This document shows positions 1 to 5,784 of a stretch of DNA of 6,095 nucleotides, piece by piece (within the stretch, counting starts at the first letter, position 1; each line of letters opens with the position of its first letter). This DNA is from Clostridiales bacterium (GTDB lineage: Bacteria > Bacillota > Clostridia > Oscillospirales > Oscillospiraceae), in the NCBI GenBank assembly GCA_004551945.1, contig SFPN01000054.1:1-6095 (forward strand), given 5' to 3'. The notes beneath the pieces were generated by a model. It was not told the DNA's origin, did not search any database, and worked only from the letters and a program-made list of their open reading frames with translations. A program made the position numbers and the translations under genes.

Positions 1-96
1 CGTCCAAACGGGCGTCAGCTTTGTTATACCTTTTTAAACCGTCTCCAATTTCTTGCCATACCACATGTTTTAGACTTGACTTCTAATAGTTAGTCT

Positions 97-1140
97 TTAG
101 TCTCCGGTGCAGCGGTCCAGCGCCCGGATCAGTTCCTTCACCGCCCGCTCCTCCGTTGCCCAGCTGGTGCACACCCGCACCGCCGTGTGGTCCCCGTCCA
201 CCTTGCTCCAGAAGGCAAAGGCGAAGTCCTCCTCCAGCTTCTCCAGCACCTCGTCCGGCAGGATGGGATACTGCTGGTTGGTATAGGAGTCGAAAAGCAT
301 GGGGCAGCCCCGGTCCTCAAAGGCCCGGCGAATCTCCATGGCCAGCCGGTCGGCCCGCTTGGCCAGGTCAAAGTAAAGGCCGTCCTCCAGCATGGCGCAG
401 TACTGCACCCCCAGCAGGCGGCCCTTGGCCAGCATGGCCCCCTGCCGTTTCATAATGTAGCGGAAATCCCGCTTTAACACAGGATTGGACAGGACCACCG
501 CCTCCCCGAAGAGCAGTCCCTGCTTGGTGCCCCCCAGGTAGAAGGCGTCGCACAGCCGGGCCAGCTCCGGCAGGGTCACGTCGCAGCCTTCACTCATGAG
601 GCCGTATCCCAGCCGGGCCCCGTCCACGAAGAGAAGCAGGCCGCAGTCCCCGCAGGTCCGCCAGATTTCCTCCAGCTCCCGCCGGCTGTAAAGGGTGCCG
701 TTTTCCGTGGGCTGAGAAATATAGACCATGCCGGGCTGCACCATGTGCTCGTGGGTGCTGTCCTCCCAGTGGGCCCGGTATACCCGGCGGATGTCCAGGG
801 CGGTGAGCTTGCCGTCGGCGCTGGGCACCGCCAGGACCTTGTGGCCTCCGGCCTCAACCGCCCCGGTCTCATGGCAGTTGATGTGGCCGCTGACGGCGGC
901 GATCACCCCCTGATGGGGCCGCAGGGCGGCGGTGATGACTGCGGCGTTGGTCTGGGTACCCCCCACCAGGAAGTGGACGTCCAGGCTGTCGTCCCGGCAC
1001 AGGTCCCGGATATAGGCCCGGGCCTGATCGCAGTAGTGGTCCTCCCCGTAGCCGGGGGTCTGCTCCAGATTGGTCTCGAACAGACGCCGGAGGATGCGCT
1101 CATGGGCCCCCTCGGCGTAGTCGCATTCAAATCGAATCAT
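97..1140 (-). CDS. ltaE: Threonine aldolase family PLP-dependent lyase (low-specificity L-threonine aldolase-like)
   Basis: This 347-residue protein, the usual length for the family, is a fold-type I PLP enzyme expected to cleave L-threonine or L-allo-threonine to glycine and acetaldehyde in the cytoplasm. A phosphate-binding GGTQTN lies at 60-65, a His-rich GHINCHETGA segment at 85-94 (where a His should stack on the cofactor), VDGARL at 172-177 (D173 for the pyridine nitrogen, R176 for the substrate carboxylate) and YLGGTK at 201-206, where K206 should form the Schiff base. The ATG start is fixed by AGGAGG 7 bases upstream (1148-1153); the stop is TAA. It lies 128 bp after the MFS gene and has its own good promoter. 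The sequence differs from E. coli LtaE around the His segment, so substrate preference is open and a related beta-eliminating lyase activity is possible. The family call is firm; the gene symbol is by family only. Confidence 0.9.
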   Translation of the reverse strand: MIRFECDYAEGAHERILRRLFETNLEQTPGYGEDHYCDQARAYIRDLCRDDSLDVHFLVGGTQTNAAVITAALRPHQGVIAAVSGHINCHETGAVEAGGHKVLAVPSADGKLTALDIRRVYRAHWEDSTHEHMVQPGMVYISQPTENGTLYSRRELEEIWRTCGDCGLLLFVDGARLGYGLMSEGCDVTLPELARLCDAFYLGGTKQGLLFGEAVVLSNPVLKRDFRYIMKRQGAMLAKGRLLGVQYCAMLEDGLYFDLAKRADRLAMEIRRAFEDRGCPMLFDSYTNQQYPILPDEVLEKLEEDFAFAFWSKVDGDHTAVRVCTSWATEERAVKELIRALDRCTGD

Positions 1141-1212
1141 AAAAATCCCTCCTGCTCCAGTGTAAGCGGAACGGAACCCTTTGGTCCATCCCGTCCCAGC
1201 GGGAGATAGTTT

Positions 1213-1241
1213 ATTCTATCACAGCAGTTCCCCCGCCGCAA
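1213..1241 (-). promoter_or_regulatory. Extended -10 promoter for the threonine aldolase gene
   Basis: On the minus strand a -10 box TAGAAT (1213-1218, 5 of 6 to consensus) is preceded by TGA, giving the TGn extended -10 motif. A weak -35, TTGCGG (1236-1241), sits exactly 17 bases upstream. Transcription would start near 1207, leaving a leader of about 66 bases before the ATG at 1140. The leader can form two small hairpins, TCCCG/CGGGA (1189-1204) and one around 1173-1187. No T-box or known riboswitch motif is visible. Confidence 0.65.
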
Positions 1242-1262
1242 GCCATTCGGCCCGGGCGGGGG
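1230..1262 (-). other. GC-rich hairpin just after the MFS stop codon
   Basis: CCCCCGCC (1230-1237) pairs perfectly with GGCGGGGG (1255-1262). A further GCC/GGC pairing (1242-1244 with 1249-1251) lies inside the loop. It starts 6 bases past the MFS stop codon, where a terminator would be expected, but no T-run follows it on the minus strand, so it is not a standard intrinsic terminator. It could be a 3' mRNA-stabilising or pausing hairpin. One arm overlaps the -35 box of the next gene. Confidence 0.45.
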
Positions 1263-1268
1263 AGCGTT

Positions 1269-2675
1269 TTATACGGATATCTTTACGGTTCTTCTTTTCC
1301 CTTTCACCACAAAAATCGCCAGCAGCAGCATCGCGATTGACCCACCGGACATGGAGGCAAAGGCCACGTTCAGCCCGTGGATCTCTGCCGCGGCGCCGTA
1401 GGCCGCCGCCGACCCGGCGGCCACCACCGTCATCACGCTGACAAACACCGCCGACCCGATGGAGCCAGCCACCGTCCGAAGGGCCGTGAGCAGGGAGGAC
1501 GCGTCCGCCACCTTCTTCTCCTCCACAAAGCTGACCCCCCAGGTCAGAAGGGGCATCATCAGAGCCCCGATGGACACGTTCCGGAGCACGTTGAACAGGG
1601 CCGCCAGCCAGAGGGGGGTGTTCAGGGTGACAAAATACATGGCAAGGTTGCTGGCCAGTAGCAGGGCCGAGCCGGAGACAAACAGGACCTTGATCCCCAC
1701 CTTGTCATAGAGCTTCCCCGCAAAGGGGCTCACCAGGGCGGTGGCCACGGACCCCGGCAGGGTAACCAGGCCGGACACCGTTGCCGAGTGCCCCAGAACG
1801 GACTGCACATACAAGGGCATCAGCACCGAGCCGCCCATCATCACCAGGTACAGAAGCATGCTGCCGGTTACGCTGAGGGCGTATTCCTTGCACCGGAGAA
1901 TCCGCACGTCCAAAAAGGCTTTTTCCAGCTTCCACTGGCGGGCCACGAAGAACACCCCGGACGCGGCGCCCACGGCAAGGGGCACTCCGGCCTGAAGGCT
2001 CAGCAGCCCCGCCGTCCCCAGGTTTCCGATACCCAGGGTCAGACCGCCGAAGGCAAAGATGCTCCCCACAAAGGAGAGAACGTCAAATTTCTTGTCCTGA
2101 AGCTCCAGCACGTCGTCAAACACCGCCAGGGCCATCAGCAGGGACAGCACCATAATCCCCATGGTCAGGGAGAAAATGGCCTTCCAGCCCACGGTGTCCA
2201 CCAGAATCCCCGCAAGGGTGGGCGCAATGATGGGCGCTGTGCCCACCGCCAGGCCAAACCAGCCCATCATGGTCCCTCTCCGCTCTGCCGGGTAGATGGT
2301 GAGGATGATGACCTGGGCCATGGAGGCCAGAACCCCGTTGCCGCAGGCCTGCAAAATCCGGCCCAGCATCATAACGCCGAAGTTTCCGGCCAGCAGGCTC
2401 ACCAGCTCCCCCGCCAGAAAGCACGCGATGCCAGACAGATACAGCTTTCTGGTGGGATATTTGGTAATGAGGAACGCCGTCAGAGGCATCACAATGGCCT
2501 GGGCCAGGGAAAAGCCGCTGGTCAGCCACTGGCCCGTGGTGATGCTGACCCCAAAGTACTCCGTCACCGGGGGCAGCGCCGTGGTCATGGCCGTTGCCAG
2601 CATGGACGTGGCAACGGCGGAGATCATAATGTTAACAAAAATCAGGGATCGTTTCTTATTTTCTATTTCTGCCAT
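1269..2675 (-). CDS. MFS transporter, DHA2 (14-helix, EmrB/QacA-like) family
   Basis: This 468-residue, strongly hydrophobic inner-membrane protein has about 14 predicted helices, the number and length typical of DHA2 drug:H+ antiporters. Family marks are TALPPV at 32-37 at the end of helix 1, QWLTSGFSLAQAIVMP at 49-64 (helix 2), GRILQACGNGV at 105-115 (motif B, with R106), GTAPIIAPTLAG at 145-156 (a degenerate motif C, the antiporter signature) and a short motif A copy, YDKVG, at 323-327. The acidic residue usual in the helix 1 D1 motif (LDxTIVNVALP) is absent: the aligned position is L26. The ATG is preceded by a G-rich Shine-Dalgarno (GGGGG, 2682-2686) 6 bases away. It begins 16 bp after sdaAA and is probably co-transcribed with the serine dehydratase genes. 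The substrate is unknown; efflux of drugs, amino acids or related metabolites are all possible. Confidence 0.88.
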   Translation of the reverse strand: MAEIENKKRSLIFVNIMISAVATSMLATAMTTALPPVTEYFGVSITTGQWLTSGFSLAQAIVMPLTAFLITKYPTRKLYLSGIACFLAGELVSLLAGNFGVMMLGRILQACGNGVLASMAQVIILTIYPAERRGTMMGWFGLAVGTAPIIAPTLAGILVDTVGWKAIFSLTMGIMVLSLLMALAVFDDVLELQDKKFDVLSFVGSIFAFGGLTLGIGNLGTAGLLSLQAGVPLAVGAASGVFFVARQWKLEKAFLDVRILRCKEYALSVTGSMLLYLVMMGGSVLMPLYVQSVLGHSATVSGLVTLPGSVATALVSPFAGKLYDKVGIKVLFVSGSALLLASNLAMYFVTLNTPLWLAALFNVLRNVSIGALMMPLLTWGVSFVEEKKVADASSLLTALRTVAGSIGSAVFVSVMTVVAAGSAAAYGAAAEIHGLNVAFASMSGGSIAMLLLAIFVVKGKRRTVKISV

Positions 2676-2691
2676 GATTTTCCCCCACAGA

Positions 2692-3564
2692 TTACGGCTT
2701 CTGCATCCGTGCTTTCACCGCTTGTCCCGTGGGGGTGGCGGCCAGACCGCCCAGGGCGGTCTCCCGGAACTCCACCGGCATCCGGCGGCCCACTTCGCCC
2801 ATGGCGTCGATCACCTCGTCCACGGGGATGCGGCTCTCGATCCCCGCCAGGGCCATGTCCGCGGCGCTCACCGCGTTCACCGCGCCGATGACGTTGCGCT
2901 TGACGCAGGGCACCTCCACCAGTCCTGCCACCGGGTCGCAGACCAGACCCATGAGGTTTTTCAGGGCCATGGCCACCCCGTGGCCGATCTGTTCTCCGGT
3001 GCCGCCCCGCAGCGCCACCAGAGCCCCCGCCGCCATGGCGGAGGCGGTGCCGATCTCCGCCTGACAGCCCCCGGAGGCCCCGGCAATGCCGGCCTTGTGG
3101 GCAATTACCGCGCCGATGCCGCTGGCCACATAAAGGGCCTCCAGAATCTGGTGCTGGGTCAGCTTTTCCCGGCGGCACAGGGAAAGCATCACCGCCGGCA
3201 GCACCCCGCAGGCCCCCGCGGTGGGCGCCGCCACAATCCGGCACATGCAGGCGTTGGACTCCGCCATGCTCAGGGCCTCGGCGATCACCTCGCTGACGTA
3301 GCCGCCGGTCATAGCCTTGCCCCGGAGGGTATACTGCCGCATCTTCATGCCGTCGCCCCCCACCAGGCCGCTGGCGCTCCGGCGGCGGCCGCTGTAGTTG
3401 TCGGCGGCCTCCGACATAGCCTGCCAGACGGTGAGCATCTTGGCCATGGACTGGCTGCGGCTTACCTGCCGGTCCTCCATATCTGCCCGGAGGATGACCT
3501 CCCAGAAGGGCAGGCCCTGGTCCTCCATTGCCTCAAAGATCTCCTTCATCGAATCCAGTGCCAT
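2692..3564 (-). CDS. sdaAA: L-serine ammonia-lyase, iron-sulfur-dependent, alpha subunit
   Basis: This 290-residue catalytic subunit deaminates L-serine to pyruvate and ammonia using an oxygen-sensitive [4Fe-4S] cluster, in complex with the SdaAB subunit. Three cysteines, C167 (GGCQAE), C209 (VCDPVAG) and C220 (VPCVKRN), are spaced 42 and 11 apart. As I recall, this matches the cluster ligands of the one-chain Legionella enzyme. Other family segments are SNACMCRIVAAPTAGACGVLPA at 103-124 and GTASAMAAGALV at 172-183. The length is normal for the Gram-positive split form. I chose the ATG at 3564 because an AGGAGGAGG Shine-Dalgarno (3571-3579) lies 6 bases upstream; the next Met (codon 6) has none. 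The first 32 bp overlap the end of sdaAB, pointing to translational coupling. The MFS gene follows 16 bp after the stop. Confidence 0.96.
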   Translation of the reverse strand: MALDSMKEIFEAMEDQGLPFWEVILRADMEDRQVSRSQSMAKMLTVWQAMSEAADNYSGRRRSASGLVGGDGMKMRQYTLRGKAMTGGYVSEVIAEALSMAESNACMCRIVAAPTAGACGVLPAVMLSLCRREKLTQHQILEALYVASGIGAVIAHKAGIAGASGGCQAEIGTASAMAAGALVALRGGTGEQIGHGVAMALKNLMGLVCDPVAGLVEVPCVKRNVIGAVNAVSAADMALAGIESRIPVDEVIDAMGEVGRRMPVEFRETALGGLAATPTGQAVKARMQKP

Positions 3565-4234
3565 CGTCTTCCTCCTCCTTATCGTAATAGGTCACAGAGA
3601 TGATATTGGGCAGCTCGTTGAGAAAGGCCACCTGGCTGGGCTTGATGTGCTCGTCCACCTCAATGACCATCAGCATGTCCGCCCCCCGCTTGGGCCGGCA
3701 GACGCTCATGTTGGCCACGTTCACCCCAAGCTGATAGAGGATGCTGGTAACGCCGGAGACGACGCCGTTTACATCCCGGCTGCGGACCACCAGGGTGTTG
3801 AAGGCCCCGCTGAAGCTAACCTCGATGCCGTCCAGCTTGTTCACCATGATCCGGCCGCCCCCCAGGCTGGCGGCCTGAAGCTCCAGGGTTCTGCCGCTGG
3901 CGCCCCTGACCTCCAGAATGGCCGTGTTGGGGTGGGCCTCCCGCAGGTTCACCGTGTCGATGGTGACGGAAAGGCCGGCCTTTTCAGCCTCCTGAGCTGC
4001 CCCGGGAATCCGCAGGTCATCCGGCTGCATCCCCAGCAGTCCGGCCACCAAAGCCCGGTCGGTGCCGTGGCCGGAGCCGGTCTCGGCAAAGGATCCGTGG
4101 AGATGAATGGCCGCCTCCACCGGCGGCTCCCCCAAAAGGCTCCGGGCCATGAGGCCAATGCGGACGGCCCCTGCCGTGTGGGAACTGGACGGCCCAACCA
4201 TAACAGGCCCCAGAATATCAAACAAGTTTAACAT
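3533..4234 (-). CDS. sdaAB: L-serine ammonia-lyase, iron-sulfur-dependent, beta subunit
   Basis: This 233-residue partner of SdaAA is the first gene of the operon. The N-terminal beta domain carries GPVMVGPSSSHTAGAVRIG (9-27), the signature serine-binding segment of the family, followed by HGSFAETGSGHGTDRALVAG (46-65). The C-terminal third (about 147-216, from NTLVVRSRDVNGVVSGV to PNIISVTYYD) is an ACT domain, a small-molecule-binding fold likely to sense serine or a related amino acid. The chain ends in an acidic tail, DKEEEDDGTGFDEGDL, part of which is encoded by the Shine-Dalgarno of sdaAA. The ATG at 4234 has AAGGAG (4242-4247) 7 bases upstream. The beta-alpha gene order with overlap is common in Clostridia and Bacilli. 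Confidence 0.95.
   Translation of the reverse strand: MLNLFDILGPVMVGPSSSHTAGAVRIGLMARSLLGEPPVEAAIHLHGSFAETGSGHGTDRALVAGLLGMQPDDLRIPGAAQEAEKAGLSVTIDTVNLREAHPNTAILEVRGASGRTLELQAASLGGGRIMVNKLDGIEVSFSGAFNTLVVRSRDVNGVVSGVTSILYQLGVNVANMSVCRPKRGADMLMVIEVDEHIKPSQVAFLNELPNIISVTYYDKEEEDDGTGFDEGDL
3571..3579 (-). promoter_or_regulatory. Ribosome binding site of sdaAA inside sdaAB
   Basis: AGGAGGAGG on the minus strand lies 6 bases before the sdaAA ATG and inside the sdaAB reading frame, where it encodes the Glu run of the acidic tail. It decides the sdaAA start and allows ribosomes ending sdaAB to re-load on sdaAA, which would keep the two subunits near equal amounts. Confidence 0.8.
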
Positions 4235-4265
4235 TGCGGTTCTCCTTCTGTCGAAATTCTACCTC

Positions 4266-4292
4266 AGTATATTTATATAACACATCACACAA
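4266..4292 (-). promoter_or_regulatory. Possible promoter of the sdaAB-sdaAA-MFS operon
   Basis: This is an AT-rich patch in a GC-rich setting, just upstream of sdaAB. On the minus strand TATACT (4266-4271) matches 5 of 6 -10 positions. TTGTGT (4287-4292) is a poor -35 at a short 15-base spacing. An overlapping TATAAA is an alternative -10 without a good -35. Start of transcription would be near 4259, giving a leader of about 25 bases. The place is right; the exact boxes are uncertain. Confidence 0.4.
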
Positions 4293-4355
4293 GAAAAAGC
4301 CACTGGAAAAATCCGCGCGGAGGCATCAGAAATCCTAAGAGTTTCAAGGAAAAAG

Positions 4356-4379
4356 CCCCCTTGCCCCCTCGCCCCCCAG
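4356..4379 (-). other. G-rich tract (C-rich on plus) in the divergent promoter region
   Basis: On the plus strand three short units, CCCCCTTG, CCCCCTCG and CCCCCCAG, follow one another. The minus strand thus has three runs of five or six G separated by two or three bases. It covers the -35 box and spacer of the flavin reductase promoter and lies upstream of the sdaAB promoter. Three G-runs can make a two-layer G-quadruplex if the six-G run splits; this is possible, not shown. Confidence 0.4.
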
Positions 4380-4389
4380 TTGGTATAAT
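4361..4389 (+). promoter_or_regulatory. Near-consensus promoter of the flavin reductase gene
   Basis: A perfect -10 box TATAAT (4384-4389) is preceded by TGG, an extended -10 motif. A -35 box TTGCCC (4361-4366, 4 of 6) lies exactly 17 bases upstream. Transcription would start near 4396, leaving a leader of about 52 bases. Confidence 0.8.
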
Positions 4390-4401
4390 ACAGAGGATAG
4401 C

Positions 4402-4422
4402 TTCCCGGCAGTCCTGCCGGAA
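4402..4422 (+). other. Leader hairpin upstream of the flavin reductase gene
   Basis: CCGGCA (4405-4410) and TGCCGG (4415-4420) form a six-pair stem with a four-base loop. It can be extended by TT/AA outside with one bulged C. It sits about 6 bases after the predicted transcription start and well before the ribosome binding site, and no T-run follows. A 5' mRNA-stabilising role is plausible. Confidence 0.5.
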
Positions 4423-4447
4423 TACCGATGAAAATGGAGGAACCCTT

Positions 4448-5008
4448 ATGCGGAAAAATTTCAGCGACGTTGCCTTTTATCCCCAGCCGGTGCTGGTCAT
4501 CGCCACCTATGACGAAAACGACGTGCCCAACGCCATGAACGTGGCCTGGGGCGGTCTGTGCGGCAGCAAGTATGTGGACATCAACATCTCCCGGGGTCAC
4601 AAGAGCACGGAAAACATCCTTCTGAAGAAAGCCTTTACCATGAGCTTTGCCGACCAGGCCCACCTGGTGGAGGCCGACTACTTCGGCCTGGTCTCCGGCC
4701 ACAAGGAGAACAAGATCGAAAAGGCAGGGATGCACGCGGTGAAGAGCGAGTTTGTAGACGCCCCCATCCTGGAGGAATTTCCCCTGACCCTGGAGTGCCG
4801 GGTGGTGGAAATGGTGGACACCTACGGCGGTCTGCGGGTTGTGGGCGAGGTGATGAACATGAGCGCCGACGAGTCCATCCTGGGGGAGGACGGCCTGGTG
4901 GACGCCGGCAAGCTCCAGCCCCTGGCCTATGACCGGGCCCGCAAGGACTACCGCCTGCTGGGTGATGTTGTGGGCAAGGCCTACTCCGACGGGAAAAAAC
5001 TCATCTAA
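4448..5008 (+). CDS. Flavin reductase family protein (flavoredoxin-like, FMN-binding split barrel)
   Basis: This 186-residue soluble protein is of the flavin reductase-like domain family, which bind FMN in a split beta-barrel and pass electrons in anaerobes or reduce flavin with NAD(P)H. The N-terminal YPQPVLVIATYDENDVPNAMNVAWGG (11-36) is the characteristic barrel strand pair; the PNAM and AWGG segments lie where family members contact FMN. DINISRGHKSTENI (44-57) and the C-terminal YRLLGDVVGKAYSDGKKL (168-185) are typical of the clostridial subgroup. The length is usual (180-200). The ATG at 4448 has GGAGG (4436-4440) 7 bases upstream, so an in-frame upstream TTG is not used. The gene is monocistronic, with its own promoter and terminator, and is divergent from the serine dehydratase operon. 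The physiological electron partner cannot be told from sequence. Confidence 0.9.
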   Translation: MRKNFSDVAFYPQPVLVIATYDENDVPNAMNVAWGGLCGSKYVDINISRGHKSTENILLKKAFTMSFADQAHLVEADYFGLVSGHKENKIEKAGMHAVKSEFVDAPILEEFPLTLECRVVEMVDTYGGLRVVGEVMNMSADESILGEDGLVDAGKLQPLAYDRARKDYRLLGDVVGKAYSDGKKLI

Positions 5009-5015
5009 ACCTTAG

Positions 5016-5052
5016 CGCCCGGATGCTTCGAAGAAAGCATCCGGGCGTTTTT
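5016..5052 (+). terminator. Intrinsic terminator of the flavin reductase gene
   Basis: CGCCCGGATGCTT (5016-5028) pairs perfectly with 5035-5047 across a six-base loop, giving a 13-pair stem followed by TTTTT. It begins 7 bases after the stop codon. No T-run exists on the other strand, so it works on the plus strand only. Confidence 0.92.
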
Positions 5053-5063
5053 CTCGGAGATAC

Positions 5064-5097
5064 AAAAAACTCCGGAAACCGAAGTTTCCGGAGTTTT

Positions 5098-5098
<1 letters not shown>
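5064..5098 (-). terminator. Terminator of the rRNA/tRNA operon, UUCG tetraloop
   Basis: A 10-pair stem (5070-5079 with 5084-5093) is closed on the minus strand by the very stable C(UUCG)G tetraloop. It is followed by TTTTTT (complement of 5064-5069) and preceded by AAAAA (5094-5098). Its 5' edge touches the last base of the CCA of tRNA-Thr. Because T-runs occur on both sides it could also act on plus-strand transcripts as a backup. Confidence 0.9.
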
Positions 5099-5173
<75 letters not shown>

Positions 5174-5178
5174 AGATC

Positions 5179-5216
5179 TGGTGACTTGGGATGACTTCAG
5201 ACATTCCAAAGCACCA
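5179..5216 (-). other. Imperfect hairpin between tRNA-Asp and tRNA-Thr
   Basis: TGGTG (5179-5183) pairs with CACCA (5212-5216). After a two-by-two internal loop, TTGGGATG (5186-5193) pairs with CATTCCAA (5202-5209), with one G-T wobble and an eight-base loop. It is probably an RNase-accessible processing spacer. No T-run follows it in the direction of transcription, so it is not a terminator. Confidence 0.5.
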
Positions 5217-5225
5217 AGAAAAATA

Positions 5226-5302
<77 letters not shown>

Positions 5303-5307
5303 ATATT

Positions 5308-5383
5308 TGGCAGGGGCAGAAGGACTTGAACCCTCGGCACGCGGTTTTGGAGACCGCTGCTCTACCAACTGAGCTATACCCCT
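5308..5383 (-). tRNA. tRNA-Trp (anticodon CCA)
   Basis: A 76-base cloverleaf: acceptor AGGGGTA/TGCCCCT, D-arm GCTC/GAGC, anticodon stem GCGGT/ACCGC with loop CTCCAAA (anticodon CCA), and T-arm GAGGG TTCAAGT CCTTC. The discriminator is G, the usual bacterial Trp identity base, and CCA is encoded. Only 3 bases separate it from the preceding CAT tRNA. Confidence 0.97.
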
Positions 5384-5386
5384 ATA

Positions 5387-5463
5387 TGGTGGGCCTTCAC
5401 GGACTCGAACCGTGGCCCGACCGGTTATGAGCCGGTTGCTCTAACCAACTGAGCTAAAGGCCC
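5387..5463 (-). tRNA. tRNA with anticodon CAT (tRNA-Met by anticodon; probably tRNA-Ile2)
   Basis: A 77-base cloverleaf: acceptor GGGCCTT/AAGGCCC, D-arm GCTC/GAGC, anticodon stem ACCGG/CCGGT with loop CTCATAA, T-arm CACGG TTCGAGT CCGTG, discriminator A and encoded CCA. The paired first position (G1-C72) and the stem without three G-C pairs rule out initiator tRNA. The C4-G69 and C5-G68 pairs and the CTCATAA loop are the features that the lysidine enzyme TilS uses in E. coli to tell tRNA-Ile2 from elongator tRNA-Met. They also resemble the Bacillus tRNA-Ile2, so I favour isoleucine (AUA codons after lysidine modification). Elongator Met remains possible. Confidence 0.93.
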
Positions 5464-5490
5464 ATGCCCGGTTCCATATAATCTATATCG

Positions 5491-5507
5491 AACTTGGCAG
5501 CCAAGTT
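5491..5507 (-). repeat. Palindromic hairpin between tRNA-Asn and the CAT tRNA
   Basis: AACTTGGC (5491-5498) and GCCAAGTT (5500-5507) are perfect inverted repeats around one base. As RNA it would fold into about six pairs with a five-base loop. It lies in the 54-base spacer, and nothing else in the spacer is recognisable. It is probably a processing element. Confidence 0.55.
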
Positions 5508-5517
5508 ACTGATAAAG

Positions 5518-5593
5518 TGGCGCCCCCTGTAGGACTCGAACCTACGACACCGCGGTTAACAGCCGCGTGCTCTACCGACTGAGCTAAGGAGGC
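5518..5593 (-). tRNA. tRNA-Asn (anticodon GTT)
   Basis: A 76-base cloverleaf: acceptor GCCTCCT/AGGGGGC with one T-G pair, D-arm GCTC/GAGC, anticodon stem CGCGG/CCGCG with loop CTGTTAA (anticodon GTT), and T-arm GTAGG TTCGAGT CCTAC. The discriminator is G, and CCA is encoded. It is the first tRNA after 5S rRNA. Confidence 0.97.
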
Positions 5594-5598
5594 ATATC

Positions 5599-5623
5599 GG
5601 AGGAGACAAGCTCCTCCAAAAAA
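5599..5623 (-). other. Hairpin between 5S rRNA and tRNA-Asn
   Basis: GGAGGAG (5599-5605) and CTCCTCC (5611-5617) form a seven-pair stem with a five-base loop. On the transcribed strand a run of six T comes before the stem, not after it, so it is not an intrinsic terminator for the operon. It is likely a processing signal separating 5S rRNA from the tRNA string. Confidence 0.5.
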
Positions 5624-5624
5624 G

Positions 5625-5741
<117 letters not shown>

Positions 5742-5757
5742 CGCTGTCCTAAAACAG

Positions 5758-5784
5758 CTTATATCATTTTTCGCGTTTTGTCAA
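5758..5784 (-). promoter_or_regulatory. Possible internal promoter in front of 5S rRNA
   Basis: On the minus strand a perfect -35 TTGACA (5779-5784) and a -10-like TATAAG (5758-5763, 5 of 6) are separated by 15 bases, two short of ideal. The start would be near 5751, about 10 bases before mature 5S. The -35 overlaps the inverted repeat CGTTTTG/CAAAACG (5774-5793). If active it would drive 5S and the five distal tRNAs independently of the upstream rRNA genes. Confidence 0.4.

Noticed and set aside
72..103. Nested AGACT/AGTCT and GACT/AGTC pairings at the end of the threonine aldolase gene
   Set aside because: The stem is short and AT-rich with a ten-base loop and overlaps the stop codon; no T-run follows on the minus strand, so a terminator call is not supported.
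745..1209. 154-residue plus-strand open frame opposite the threonine aldolase gene
   Set aside because: It is a reverse-strand shadow of a clear PLP enzyme gene.
1788..3603. Long plus-strand open frames (367 and 435 residues) opposite the MFS and sdaAA genes
   Set aside because: They are antisense shadows of well-supported genes in GC-rich DNA: His/Gly/Pro/Arg-rich low-information translations with no family resemblance.
4305..4330. Attenuator or terminator (CCGCGCGG followed by T-run) in the region upstream of sdaAB
   Set aside because: The stem is only three or four pairs, and it lies upstream of the likely sdaAB promoter.
4361..4447. Upstream in-frame TTG start for the flavin reductase (29 extra residues)
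   Set aside because: This stretch contains the -35/-10 promoter boxes and the leader hairpin; the ATG at 4448 has a good Shine-Dalgarno and the family N-terminus starts there.
4259..4735. 158-residue minus-strand open frame across the divergent promoter region and the flavin reductase gene
   Set aside because: It is antisense to a recognised gene and its promoter, and has no ribosome binding site or family motifs.
5387..5463. Initiator tRNA-fMet for the CAT tRNA
   Set aside because: Position 1 is paired (G1-C72) and the anticodon stem lacks the three consecutive G-C pairs of initiators.
5464..5517. Promoter in the spacer between tRNA-Asn and the CAT tRNA
   Set aside because: The minus strand has TA-rich sequence and a TTGGCT, but no -10 with more than a chance match at proper spacing.
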